From assembly GCA_017609645.1 (NCBI GenBank), contig JAFCDQ010000001.1, positions 310,001 through 374,000 on the forward strand: a DNA stretch of 64,000 bases, in the 5' to 3' direction. Below are positions 6,656-15,324 of the stretch, piece by piece. Within the stretch, counting starts at the first letter, position 1. Every line of letters starts with the position of its first letter. Made by a program: the position numbers and the translations under genes. Below the pieces are notes generated by a model that had not been told where the DNA came from, ran no database searches, and saw nothing but the letters and a program-made list of their open reading frames with translations. Source of the DNA: Candidatus Woesearchaeota archaeon. Its GTDB lineage: Archaea; Nanobdellota; Nanobdellia; Woesearchaeales; ARS49.

Positions 6656-8901
6656 AAACTCTTCACCTTTTGCTCAAGCCAAGACTTCCACTCAGAAAAA
6701 ATCCTCTTACAATCAATCTTACCAGATTCTTCACGCACACTCTCAACAATCTTATGAAATTCATCATTAGCAACAACATAAAACTCGGCTTCTAAAATTT
6801 CTGGTTTTTTAATCTGATCAGAAATATCAACCAAAGTTTTTTTGACATCAGTCCTTAACTTAATATTATCCCAAACAGCATCCCAATTACCTGCCCAGTC
6901 CTTAACATTACCTGCAATAGATTTGAGGATGTCGCTTTCGCCATGCAATAAATCCGCAGAAGGCTCAAGCTGATCATTCTTTGCGCTATATTTTAACAAA
7001 TCAACAAAACCATTTTCCCTCAGAGGATCTTCTTCCCAAAACTTCCTGACTTCAGTAATTTGAGTAACTCTACGCCATTTATGAATACCATCAGGAGATC
7101 TAATAGGATTACAAACAACAATAACATCAGTAGCCTTGAAACTAGTTCTAGGAACTTTCAAATCATTAACAACCCTGTCAAAAACACCATAAGGACTATC
7201 ACCATGAATAGTGCCTGCAACAAGATTAGCAAGAGCACCGACACGCATAGCTTCGTAGAGCGCAATAGCTTCTGTACTTCTAACTTCACCTACAATCAGG
7301 CTGCTGTCACCAAGTCTAAGCGTAGAACGAATACCTTCATCAGCGCTAACCTCTGTAGAACCTCTTGTCAAAGCACTAGCAACTTTCATACTCTGAATAT
7401 TATAACCAAGATTTCTAAGAGAATTAGACGGCAGTTCTAAAGTATCTTCAACAGTAACAATCCTTCCACGTCTCATAAGCTCAACCATCAAACTGCCAAG
7501 CAAACTAGTCTTACCAGCGCTACGCGTTCCAGCGACGAGCATAGTTCTGTTTCCATCAACCAAGAAACTTAGAAGACCTGCTGCAAGAGGAGACATCATT
7601 TTATTTTTAATAAACAAAGGAAGAGTCCAAGGTTTTTCTCTATGCCTTCTAAGTGCAAACGCAAGACCAGTAGGATTAAGAGGCTCAGCAATAGCAGCAA
7701 CTCTAGCACGAACAGTAGGAAGAATAAGCTCTGTATCAAGAATAGGATTAGCTTCATCTAAAGGACGGCCAGAAATCATTCTTAATCTAGACGCCCAACT
7801 CTCGCCCTCACTCATAGTTGGAAAAATATTCGTCATGCAATCACCTTGATCAGCATGCACCACAAACATAGGAATCCTGCCCATAGGACTATTAATCGTA
7901 ACATCCTGAATCTTAGGGTCTGCCAAAAGAACTTCAATCATACCAAAACCAACAGTATGTCTAACAAGAATCTCAGCTAAAGCGTCAATCTCTTTTTTAC
8001 GCAAAGTAATGCCTTTTTGATTAGCAAGATCCTCAAGTAAATCAGCACCGATACTAGAAAAAACATTACGCATACGCGCAGGGTCCACGAATTCACTGCG
8101 CTTAGGTTTGTGCTCACTCAGAATTTTTTTAGCAGCATCAAGCAATTCATACTTATCCGCAGACAACTTAAATTCAGGAGGAACAACATGATACAAAGTC
8201 TGCGTAGTATCAGGCAAATTAAAAATAGTGACTTCTGTTTCGCCAACAAAATAACTATCAATCTCTTCCCCTTCAGGAGGATAAGCAGAAAGAAGTTTAG
8301 CAAACATAAAATCAGGCCTAATAACAGGTGAGAAAACATTCCTATACGCGCGTCTATCACCAACACGAAAACCCGCAATTTGAGAAGCAACAGCTTTCAT
8401 TAATTTAGTCTGAGAAAGAACAGAAAGTAAATCACTCAAAAATTTATAAAAATGCTGCAAACACGCTAAAGCATCAGCATCTAAAGTCTTACTAACGGCT
8501 TTCTCATTTCTTTCAAATCTAGATAATTCAACAAAAGCGCCAATAGGATCTGACTTCAATAAGCGGTACACAATATCCTGCAAACGAGCAAAGCGAACAT
8601 TAGTATAACGACGGCAAGCAGGATTAGAAATAACCACTGAAATACGCTTAGCGAATTCTTTTTGTATGTTTGCAATCTGCTGAAGCATTTGAGTCTGATC
8701 AAGACCATACTCATAATCCCTTCTCTGAGAAAGAACCATCTTAGTAACAGTTCCAGTTTCACTAAGAATATCGATAATACGCGACATCATACGAGGTTCA
8801 TCTTCAATACTAGGCACGTAAGAACAATCTTCACAGTCAACCCTAAGAATGACCTCTTCCCCTTCTCTAGCAATATTATAATCCCCACAAGCCAAAAACA
8901 T
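6652..8901 (-). CDS. FlaI/TadA (VirB11-like) secretion ATPase
   Basis: The 749-residue protein carries the complete PilT/VirB11-superfamily catalytic core: Walker A GTRSAGKTS (about 458-466), the Asp box VEDTLELP, Walker B SSLIVGEVRS, and the His box AGTIHGDS. A ~300-residue N-terminal extension precedes the usual ATPase N-domain, and a ~120-residue tail follows the core, so it is longer than typical archaellum FlaI (about 500-550). It powers pilin assembly or secretion with the overlapping FlaJ-like gene. I use the ATG at 8899-8901; a GTG directly upstream is the alternative. Confidence 0.88.
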   Translation of the reverse strand: MFLACGDYNIAREGEEVILRVDCEDCSYVPSIEDEPRMMSRIIDILSETGTVTKMVLSQRRDYEYGLDQTQMLQQIANIQKEFAKRISVVISNPACRRYTNVRFARLQDIVYRLLKSDPIGAFVELSRFERNEKAVSKTLDADALACLQHFYKFLSDLLSVLSQTKLMKAVASQIAGFRVGDRRAYRNVFSPVIRPDFMFAKLLSAYPPEGEEIDSYFVGETEVTIFNLPDTTQTLYHVVPPEFKLSADKYELLDAAKKILSEHKPKRSEFVDPARMRNVFSSIGADLLEDLANQKGITLRKKEIDALAEILVRHTVGFGMIEVLLADPKIQDVTINSPMGRIPMFVVHADQGDCMTNIFPTMSEGESWASRLRMISGRPLDEANPILDTELILPTVRARVAAIAEPLNPTGLAFALRRHREKPWTLPLFIKNKMMSPLAAGLLSFLVDGNRTMLVAGTRSAGKTSLLGSLMVELMRRGRIVTVEDTLELPSNSLRNLGYNIQSMKVASALTRGSTEVSADEGIRSTLRLGDSSLIVGEVRSTEAIALYEAMRVGALANLVAGTIHGDSPYGVFDRVVNDLKVPRTSFKATDVIVVCNPIRSPDGIHKWRRVTQITEVRKFWEEDPLRENGFVDLLKYSAKNDQLEPSADLLHGESDILKSIAGNVKDWAGNWDAVWDNIKLRTDVKKTLVDISDQIKKPEILEAEFYVVANDEFHKIVESVREESGKIDCKRIFSEWKSWLEQKVKSL

Positions 8902-8993
8902 CACCTATTTTAGCAATTACTCAAACATAGTCACGCAAATTTAATATTCTAATATGTTTTAAACTTAAAAGTATATATAAATTATGTGAAAAA

Positions 8994-9446
8994 ATGGATA
9001 TGCCACCCCCTCCTACCCCAAAAACTGCACAACACCCCACACAATCAAGAGAATTCTTAGAAGTCACAGCAAGAATGAGGATATTAGAAGAAAGATACAA
9101 TGAATTAAACCAAAAAACAGAACTCATAGAACAAAATATGCTCACAAAAGACAAAAAACTAGCAAATGAAGTCAAAGCATTAAAAGAAGACATGGGCAAG
9201 CTAGGAACCAAGATTGTGGCAGTAGAAGACAAAATAATCACAATAATCAATGAACTCAAGCTATTGCCAAGAAAAGAAGATGTAGATGTTTTAAAAAAAT
9301 ACATAGATTATTGGAAACCAATCAATTTTGTAACAAGAGACCAATTAGACAAAGAAATAGAAAAACTCAAACTAATTGGAAAAGAAAAAAAACTAGAAGA
9401 CAAAACAAAAAATTGGAAAGAAAAAAAAGTAGATTACATAAAATAG
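8994..9446 (+). CDS. Coiled-coil protein, possible archaellum/pilus accessory (FlaC-like tail)
   Basis: The 150-residue product has a proline-rich start (MPPPPTPK), a heptad-rich coiled coil (about residues 20-95) and a C-terminal block with VLKKYIDYWKPINFVTRDQL, which resembles the end of small archaellum accessory proteins of the FlaC/D/E type. That similarity is from memory and tentative. TATATATAAAT at 8972-8982 lies only ~20 nt before the first ATG but ~26 nt before the second (9000-9002), so a leaderless start at the second ATG is plausible. It diverges from the secretion ATPase, suggesting shared function. Confidence 0.7.
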   Translation: MDMPPPPTPKTAQHPTQSREFLEVTARMRILEERYNELNQKTELIEQNMLTKDKKLANEVKALKEDMGKLGTKIVAVEDKIITIINELKLLPRKEDVDVLKKYIDYWKPINFVTRDQLDKEIEKLKLIGKEKKLEDKTKNWKEKKVDYIK

Positions 9447-9486
9447 ACATAAACTTTTTAAATCAAAATTAATATAATAAAAAAAT

Positions 9487-10191
9487 ATGGGAATCTTTGA
9501 CGTTTTCAAGAAAAAAGAGGAACCAACACAGCAACAAGTAAGGCCCTCACCCGAAGAGATACCAATATCTCAAGCAATGCAAATGAAAGAAAGAGGGCTG
9601 ACAAACAATCAGATAATACAAGTTCTACAACAACAAGGATACAACCCACAGCAAATATATGATGCATTAGCGCAAGCAGAAGCAAGACAAAGCATAGCAC
9701 CATATGCACAAGAACAAGAAATGCCAAGAGAAGAACTTCCGCCAGAAGCGCCACTAATGCAAACACAAGAATATCCTGCTGAAAGACCAAGATATGAACA
9801 ATCAACAGAAGCTATTGTGGAAAGTATCATAGAAGAAAAATGGAAGGTTGTGCAAAAAGAAATAACAAGAATGACCGAATTAAAAGACCAAATCAACACA
9901 AGAATGACCAGAATGGAACAACAACTAAAAGACTTAAAAGGAGACTTAGACGGACTTCACAAAGCAATCATAGCAAGAGTCGGACAATATGACAAAACAC
10001 TATCAGAAGTAGGGACAGAAATAAAAGCAATGGAAAAAGTATTCAAAGAAGTTCTGCCAGAAATGACAGGCAGTATACAGGAATTATCAAAGTTGACAAA
10101 GAAGTTGAAAGGGGATGAGAAAGGAATTAAAAAAGAAACAAAAGAAGTTGAAGCAGAAAAATTAGACCATTTAGCAAAGAAATTCAAATAA
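9487..10191 (+). CDS. Coiled-coil protein with N-terminal helical (UBA-like) segment
   Basis: The 234-residue product begins with MGIFDVFKKKEE. Residues about 28-60 contain MKERGLTNNQIIQVLQQQGY, a short helical repeat resembling small UBA/SHOCT-like modules, then a Gln/Pro-rich linker and a long coiled coil (about 105-215). TTTTTAAATC about 29 nt upstream of the ATG suggests a leaderless mRNA. It sits between the secretion ATPase and the membrane triplet and, like the preceding coiled-coil gene, is a candidate scaffold of that machine. No enzymatic motif is visible. Confidence 0.7.
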   Translation: MGIFDVFKKKEEPTQQQVRPSPEEIPISQAMQMKERGLTNNQIIQVLQQQGYNPQQIYDALAQAEARQSIAPYAQEQEMPREELPPEAPLMQTQEYPAERPRYEQSTEAIVESIIEEKWKVVQKEITRMTELKDQINTRMTRMEQQLKDLKGDLDGLHKAIIARVGQYDKTLSEVGTEIKAMEKVFKEVLPEMTGSIQELSKLTKKLKGDEKGIKKETKEVEAEKLDHLAKKFK

Positions 10192-10213
10192 TTCTATAAC
10201 AATCTAATAAGCG

Positions 10214-10756
10214 CTACCGCGTGCTTGTCAATTTCTGAACAGCAAAATAACCAATAAGAAGAACCAAAATAACACCTAACATCTTAGGATGCAGCAAAGC
10301 AGTCCATAAACTAGACTCTTCATCACCAACACCTACCTCTCCTTTTAATGACAAGAAACCTTTTTCCTCAGAAAAAACAGTAATCACACTACCTAAACCA
10401 ATAAGAACAACAAGAGCCATAATCCACCAAAAAAAAGCAGGACCATGCTCGCTACTGGTCATAACTTCAGTTATTTTATTCTCTTTAATACCCATTGCCT
10501 GATACACAATTAAAATAAACAAGCCAAAAACAATCAACAAAATAAACCAAGGCGCCATCTTGTTGATTACTTTCATAGCAAAACTAGACGCCAAAGTAAT
10601 AAGCGCTAAAACAAATGCAAGTAAAGCAGGTACCCATTGCTTATCCTCAAAAATCTTAATCCTAGAAAAAACAACATAGGCAAGAAACAGAACTATTAAA
10701 AAAGGAAAAATAAAGTCCAGTTTTGCCAAAATTCCAGTATCAAGTAAAGTTACCAT
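10214..10756 (-). CDS. Five-helix membrane protein, paralog 3 of triplet
   Basis: The 180-residue protein has predicted helices at about 16-32, 43-61, 67-88, 106-128 and 156-174. The first carries FPFLIVLFLAYVVFSRIKIF, which aligns with the first helices of the two genes upstream in the same operon (PFLLVFAIVFAILEKTKVL and PLLLIFTLMFAVLQKVSIF). A repeated pattern of helix, short basic loop and helix beginning with an Ala/Phe-rich block is shared by all three. Function unknown; it probably forms a multimeric membrane complex with its paralogs, perhaps with the nearby secretion motor. Confidence 0.75.
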   Translation of the reverse strand: MVTLLDTGILAKLDFIFPFLIVLFLAYVVFSRIKIFEDKQWVPALLAFVLALITLASSFAMKVINKMAPWFILLIVFGLFILIVYQAMGIKENKITEVMTSSEHGPAFFWWIMALVVLIGLGSVITVFSEEKGFLSLKGEVGVGDEESSLWTALLHPKMLGVILVLLIGYFAVQKLTSTR

Positions 10757-10764
10757 TTTTCAAA

Positions 10765-11388
10765 TTATTTTCCACCATATCCAATATGTTTCCAAAATGA
10801 CTCCCAACCTTTAAGTTTGTTCGCGTCTTCAGGAGGTTTTCTCAATAGGAAATATAACCATAATCCAGCAACAAGCAATGAAATTAACAACACCTGCGTG
10901 CCAGGATCTTTCAAAGGACCCCAACTCATCTTTGGAAATACAGCAGCTGCAATAATGTAAAACAAAAAGAAAATACCTGTCAAGGCGACAAGGAAAGTCA
11001 AGATACTAGGAGTGTCTCCGCTAGTCATATAGATAATCGCAAGCACAATCAAAATAGCGACAAGAATCAAAACTCCTCCTGGCAAAATATTCTTAATAAT
11101 GACGATAGGATCTTTAGTAGGTGCATAAGCTCCAATCAAATGAGGAATCACGACAAGTAGAGCAATCAAAAAAGAAATAGTAGCATTAATCTTAGTATTA
11201 GGCTCTTCTTTATTCTCTTTTCTGAAAATACTAACCTTTTGCAAAACCGCAAACATCAAAGTAAAAATTAACAACAAAGGCATAAGCAAATCAGTAATAA
11301 AATACAAAATACCTTCTTGCTGTAAATTCCTGATAAAATTTCTAAAACTAGCAGGAGCTCCAACTTGAAAAAAGATTGACGATATCAT
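10765..11388 (-). CDS. Five-helix membrane protein, paralog 2 of triplet
   Basis: The 207-residue protein has predicted helices at about 28-50, 65-87, 98-120, 125-150 and 163-183 and a soluble, basic C-terminal tail. The shared P-L-L-x-F-x-x-x-F-A-x-L-x-K-x-x-I/L-F/L signature lies in helix 1, and NATISFLIALLVV in helix 2 matches NSLTAFVMAFLVV of the upstream paralog. It overlaps that gene by one base, and the third paralog follows 8 nt later, so this is a tight operon. No catalytic motif seen. Confidence 0.75.
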   Translation of the reverse strand: MISSIFFQVGAPASFRNFIRNLQQEGILYFITDLLMPLLLIFTLMFAVLQKVSIFRKENKEEPNTKINATISFLIALLVVIPHLIGAYAPTKDPIVIIKNILPGGVLILVAILIVLAIIYMTSGDTPSILTFLVALTGIFFLFYIIAAAVFPKMSWGPLKDPGTQVLLISLLVAGLWLYFLLRKPPEDANKLKGWESFWKHIGYGGK

Positions 11389-11984
11389 TATTCTTCACCT
11401 TCTTTATCTTTATCAGTCTTTTTAGGTTCTTTAACAACAAACCACATAAATACAATAACACCTATTAATAAAACTACTGCTGCCACAGCAGTATCAGTAG
11501 TAAAACGCATAAGCAAACTAGCAATAATCTCAAGCCAAGAATGACCATCACTAGTTTTCATAGCATTAAGGAAAATCGCAAGAATTGCGATAAAAACAAA
11601 AATCATGAAAAAAGTACGAAAACCAGACTTTTTCTCTAAAGACACATCTTCTTTAGAACCGTAAAAAATACCTACAGAAATCATGAAAAACAAGACAAGC
11701 ATAATAACAATGATGATTTGAGAACTAATTGCTGTGATAGCTTCAACAAGCTTAGAACTGGCTACAACAAGAAAAGCCATAACAAATGCTGTTAAAGAAT
11801 TAAGAGTTTTTCTTGTATACTCCACTTCTCCTTTATCTGTTTGAACCTTCTCAGTACCAAGAACCTTTGTCTTCTCTAAAATAGCGAAAACAATAGCAAA
11901 AACTAAAAGAAAAGGCAAAACAACATCATAAATACCAATCTTGTGAAAAGTCGTTATAACTTCGCCTAAAATAGTCTCAACCAT
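11388..11984 (-). CDS. Five-helix membrane protein, paralog 1 of triplet
   Basis: The 198-residue first gene of the operon has helices at about 19-37, 60-80, 87-108, 119-140 and 164-185 and a charged C-terminus. Helix 1 has the shared LPFLLVFAIVFAILEKTKVL signature, and helix 2 begins with the shared LNS..AF block. A TATATAAATT about 25 nt upstream of the ATG suggests a leaderless transcript. All three paralogs have the same size and predicted topology, indicating two tandem duplications. I know of no named family. Confidence 0.75.
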   Translation of the reverse strand: MVETILGEVITTFHKIGIYDVVLPFLLVFAIVFAILEKTKVLGTEKVQTDKGEVEYTRKTLNSLTAFVMAFLVVASSKLVEAITAISSQIIIVIMLVLFFMISVGIFYGSKEDVSLEKKSGFRTFFMIFVFIAILAIFLNAMKTSDGHSWLEIIASLLMRFTTDTAVAAVVLLIGVIVFMWFVVKEPKKTDKDKEGEE

Positions 11985-12042
11985 AACATAACCTCTTTTT
12001 GCTAATTTATATAGTATATATCAATAAGTTTATAAATTTTTG

Positions 12043-12051
12043 TTTATAAAT
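12043..12051 (+). promoter_or_regulatory. TATA box for RNA at 12076
   Basis: TTTATAAAT is centred about 28 nt before the first base of the 10-bp terminal stem of the structured RNA candidate, the right distance for initiation at about 12073-12076. Confidence 0.55.
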
Positions 12052-12075
12052 GTTACTATAATTGCAAAAAATAAA

Positions 12076-12194
12076 CTTTGTTGCCGAATTCGCTTACCGC
12101 AGAGTTTTTCTGCAGGAGCGCATTCCCCGGAAGGGACAACCCCCTTACGCTCTCACAAGTTTAATAAGAACAAGCTCATAATAAGGCAACAAAG
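12076..12194 (+). ncRNA. Candidate structured RNA, ~119 nt
   Basis: A perfect 10-bp stem (CTTTGTTGCC 12076-12085 with GGCAACAAAG 12185-12194) closes a region with at least two more hairpins: GCAGA-GTTTT-TCTGC (12099-12113), and GAGCG (12116-12120) with CGCTC (12148-12152) enclosing AAGGG/CCCTT. The segment is markedly richer in G and C than its flanks and has a well-placed TATA box. It lies 12 nt upstream of the translin start, so it is either a stand-alone RNA or a structured 5' leader of translin/aspS. It does not match 5S rRNA, SRP RNA or box C/D RNA by eye. Confidence 0.6.
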
Positions 12195-12206
12195 ACAAAT
12201 TGAAAA

Positions 12207-12776
12207 ATGATAAATAAAACTGAATTTCAATGCTTGCGAAAGCAAATGGAAGAATCTGACAAAAACAGAGAAATGATAATAAAAAAAGCCAGAGACGTAC
12301 TAAGAAACTCAAAAGGCGCAATATACTCTTTGCATAGAGCAGATTACAAGAAAGCAGAAGAACAACTTAAAAAAGCAAAAGCAATGATTGCTGAATTAAA
12401 CAAAATCAAAACAGCAGGGCCAATAGGTGCCTTAAATGATGCAAAAGAAGAATACACAGAAGCAGCATGTTATTACAGCTTTCTAAAAAAACAAAAACTC
12501 CCATCAATCAAAGAATTAGGAGTAGAACCAGAAATTTATATTGGAGGAATAAGCGACATGACAGGAGAGTTAGTGAGGAAAGCAATAAATTCAGCAATAG
12601 ATGAAGATTATGAAACAAGCATAAAAATCAAAGACTTTGTCAAACAATTATACGCAGAATTAATGCTCTTTGAATTAAAAGGACAATTAAGAAAAAAGTT
12701 TGACAGCATAAAATATGGTCTGGAAAAGATAGAAGAACTAATACTGCAGATAAAACTTAAAAAGTTACAAAAATAA
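12207..12776 (+). CDS. Archaeal translin-family protein
   Basis: The 189-residue, almost all-helical protein fits the translin family. Diagnostic features are the acidic helix KEEYTEAACYYSF and the block IYIGGISDMTGELVRKAIN, equivalent to the conserved G-G-x-x-D-x-x-G-E-x-x-R segment of translin/TRAX. Translins form octamers that bind single-stranded RNA/DNA, and archaeal homologues are RNA-processing nucleases. It is followed after 20 nt by aspS in the same direction and preceded by the structured RNA, so the three may share a transcript. Confidence 0.8.
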   Translation: MINKTEFQCLRKQMEESDKNREMIIKKARDVLRNSKGAIYSLHRADYKKAEEQLKKAKAMIAELNKIKTAGPIGALNDAKEEYTEAACYYSFLKKQKLPSIKELGVEPEIYIGGISDMTGELVRKAINSAIDEDYETSIKIKDFVKQLYAELMLFELKGQLRKKFDSIKYGLEKIEELILQIKLKKLQK

Positions 12777-12796
12777 ACATAAAAAAAAGGTAAGAA

Positions 12797-14158
12797 ATGC
12801 TAAGAACACACACTTGCGGAGAATTAAGGAAAAAAGACAAAGGAAAAAAAGCAGTGCTAGCAGGCTGGGTAGAAAGCATAAGAACAAGCGGAAAAATAGC
12901 ATTCCTTGACTTAAGAGACAGATATGGAATAACACAAGTATTTCTAGGACCAAAAGAAAGCAAACTAGCACAGGATTTAACAAAAGAAAGCGTAGTGCAA
13001 GTTACTGGAACTGTTAAGATCAAACCAAAAGCAAATCCTGACTTGGCGACAGGAGAAATAGAAATAAGTGCGACAAACTTAGAAATATTAAACAAAGCAG
13101 AAGTTCTTCCAATACAATTAGATGAAGATGTGCAAACAAGCGAAGAAATGAGACTCAAATACAGATATCTTGATTTAAGAAAACCAGAAATGCAAAAAAA
13201 CATTGAATTAAGACACAAAACAATACAAGTTGTCAGAGACTTTTTGAATCAAAAAGATTTTCTTGAAATAGAAACTCCAATATTATCAAAAAGCACTCCA
13301 GAAGGAGCAAGAGATTATTTAGTGCCAAGTAGAGTGCAAAAAGGAAAATTCTATGCGCTGCCACAAGCACCACAATTGTTTAAACAGCTTTTAATGGTTT
13401 CAGGATTTGACAAATATTATCAAGTCCCAAGATGTTTTAGAGATGAAGATTTACGATCTGACCGACAACCAGAATTCACACAAATTGACATGGAAATGAG
13501 CTTTATAGAGGAAAAAGACATACTCAAATTGATAGAAGAAATGATGAAAAAAATATGGAAAGAAGTTCTGGGTGTTAATTTGAAAACACCATTCCCAAAA
13601 ATAACTTATGTTGAATCAATGAAAAAATACAAAACAGACAGACCAGACTTAAGAAAGAAAAAAGAAGAATGGGCATTTGTATGGGTTGTTGATTTTCCTC
13701 TTCTTGAAAAAGATGCAGAAGGAATGATACAAGCAGTACATCATCCATTTACGTCGCCAAAAGATGAAGATTTGAAATTATTAGATTCCAAACCAGAAAA
13801 AACCAGAGCAAAAGCATATGACTTAGTATTAAATGGGATTGAGATAGGCGGCGGCTCAATAAGAAATCACAAACTTGAAATTCAACAAAAAATATTTGAA
13901 AAACTAGGAATAAGCAAAAGATTTGCAAAAGAAAAATTCGGATTTTTAATGGACGCTTTACAATATGGAGCGCCACCGCACGGAGGAATAGCATTTGGGT
14001 TTGACAGAATGTGCATGCTAATGTGCGGACAAGAATCAATAAGAGATGTAATAGCATTCCCAAAAACAAAAGACGCAGAAGATATAATGACAGGAGCTCC
14101 TGCAGATGTTGAGAAAAAACAAATAGATGAGTTAGGTTTAAGTTTGAAAAAGAAGTAA
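12797..14158 (+). CDS. aspS: Aspartyl-tRNA synthetase, bacterial-type, lacking GAD domain
   Basis: This 453-residue class II synthetase has an N-terminal OB-fold (about 1-105), the MRLKYRYLDLRKPEMQ linker, motif 2 (CFRDEDLRSDRQPEFTQID) and motif 3 (GIAFGFDRMCML). Sequence signatures are bacterial: RTHTCGELR at the N-terminus, PEGARDYLVPSR and LPQAPQLFKQLLM in the active site. Archaeal AspRS is different in these blocks. Bacterial AspRS is normally about 590 residues with a GAD insertion between motifs 2 and 3; here that insertion is missing. It charges tRNA-Asp. Replacement of the archaeal enzyme by lateral transfer is the simplest reading. AsnRS is also encoded nearby. Confidence 0.93.
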   Translation: MLRTHTCGELRKKDKGKKAVLAGWVESIRTSGKIAFLDLRDRYGITQVFLGPKESKLAQDLTKESVVQVTGTVKIKPKANPDLATGEIEISATNLEILNKAEVLPIQLDEDVQTSEEMRLKYRYLDLRKPEMQKNIELRHKTIQVVRDFLNQKDFLEIETPILSKSTPEGARDYLVPSRVQKGKFYALPQAPQLFKQLLMVSGFDKYYQVPRCFRDEDLRSDRQPEFTQIDMEMSFIEEKDILKLIEEMMKKIWKEVLGVNLKTPFPKITYVESMKKYKTDRPDLRKKKEEWAFVWVVDFPLLEKDAEGMIQAVHHPFTSPKDEDLKLLDSKPEKTRAKAYDLVLNGIEIGGGSIRNHKLEIQQKIFEKLGISKRFAKEKFGFLMDALQYGAPPHGGIAFGFDRMCMLMCGQESIRDVIAFPKTKDAEDIMTGAPADVEKKQIDELGLSLKKK

Positions 14159-14159
14159 A

Positions 14160-15206
14160 TTATAATCTACTTTCTGTTGCGCCATCTTGATTTTTATATC
14201 GAGAGTTTTTTGTATCTGAACAAAATTTAGATAATTTAAACACATTTAATCCTGATTGCAACATACCTGCACAAAAATAAGAATCATAATGAGTCATATT
14301 CTCGAAAGTAATAGGGCCTTCAAAAATTCTTTTTGGACCAATCCAAGGCGCATTAGCATGTGAATAAAAAGGCAAAATAGGTAATTTAATTTTTGGGTGA
14401 AAAGTAAATTCATTAGGCCTTACCTTACCACAACAATCATTAGGAATGCCAACATACTCTTCACTAGAAGAAAGAAAAAAAGAATCTTTCTTAATCAATA
14501 AAGGAGAGTCATACTTTAGAATCATTTCCTCAAAATCATTATCTTTAGGCTCGCCAGGAATTAAAACATTGCCTGAATACATTTTAATTTTAGAGTTCAT
14601 AGTAAGCATTAAAACACCATTTAAGAAAATTAAATCAGAAAAATCAAGCTTTTTAGAATTTTTTCTCATTACAAATTCGCCAGAATCAATAAATTTCTTT
14701 ATTTGATAGAGGAATACTATATTGTCTTCCGCATAACGTGCTGAAGAATGCACAAACAATTGTGCTAATGCATCGCCTGGTTTTAACAGAACTTTAGTTT
14801 CCATAGTTCTAAGAGTACAAAGAGGTTTACATATAGAATCTTCATAAACTTTCTTCAATCTTTCATCAGTATCTTCAACTCTTACACCTAGTCTAGCCCA
14901 ACTACTTCTTGAAGCAATTTCAGCAAAAAGACCATTAGCAAGATAAATTTCTTCTTTAGGCTGCCATAAATAAAAACCATCAATTACTTTTCCTTCCTTA
15001 GGCAAAGGGACTTCATCAAGCATTTTCTCAATAAACTCTTCTTCATCCATGTTATGACTGCTTTCATCAAAACACAAAGCTAGTTTAGGTTTGAACAATT
15101 TTCCAATCCTGATATCTAAAGAAAATGAACTAAATTCAAGTCGGTCTTTAATCTCTAATTTGCCTTCTTTCTCAGTTTTAATAAGGTCTTCTTTTTCCAA
15201 GATCAT
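14160..15206 (-). CDS. Two-domain dCTP deaminase/dUTPase-family protein
   Basis: The 348-residue protein has the trimeric dUTPase/dCTP-deaminase fold signatures in its N-terminal half: FSSFSLDIRIGKLF (about 25-38) and EIASRSSWARLGVRV (about 95-109), equivalent to the nucleotide-binding Ser-Arg and Gly motif. The C-terminal half looks like a second, diverged copy (GIPNDCCGKVRP...HPKIKLPILPFYSHANAPW), as in the double-length deaminases of some bacteria. The expected role is making dUMP/dUTP from dCTP for thymidylate synthesis. It is convergent with aspS, one base apart. Activity of the second copy is uncertain. Confidence 0.75.
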   Translation of the reverse strand: MILEKEDLIKTEKEGKLEIKDRLEFSSFSLDIRIGKLFKPKLALCFDESSHNMDEEEFIEKMLDEVPLPKEGKVIDGFYLWQPKEEIYLANGLFAEIASRSSWARLGVRVEDTDERLKKVYEDSICKPLCTLRTMETKVLLKPGDALAQLFVHSSARYAEDNIVFLYQIKKFIDSGEFVMRKNSKKLDFSDLIFLNGVLMLTMNSKIKMYSGNVLIPGEPKDNDFEEMILKYDSPLLIKKDSFFLSSSEEYVGIPNDCCGKVRPNEFTFHPKIKLPILPFYSHANAPWIGPKRIFEGPITFENMTHYDSYFCAGMLQSGLNVFKLSKFCSDTKNSRYKNQDGATESRL

Positions 15207-15324
15207 ATTTTTTCTTTTTTAAAAATGGTTTATAAATTTGTTTATGAATCTAACACAATATTAGAAGTTATATTTTACAGGATATAAGAAAACTTTTATA
15301 AAGAATAAATAGAAAAACAATACT

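Noticed and set aside
12076-12194. 5S rRNA or SRP RNA
   Set aside because: The length and closing helix fit 5S, but the conserved 5S loop sequence and the SRP helix 8 motif with GGAA tetraloop and AGCAG partner are absent; kept only as an unassigned structured RNA.
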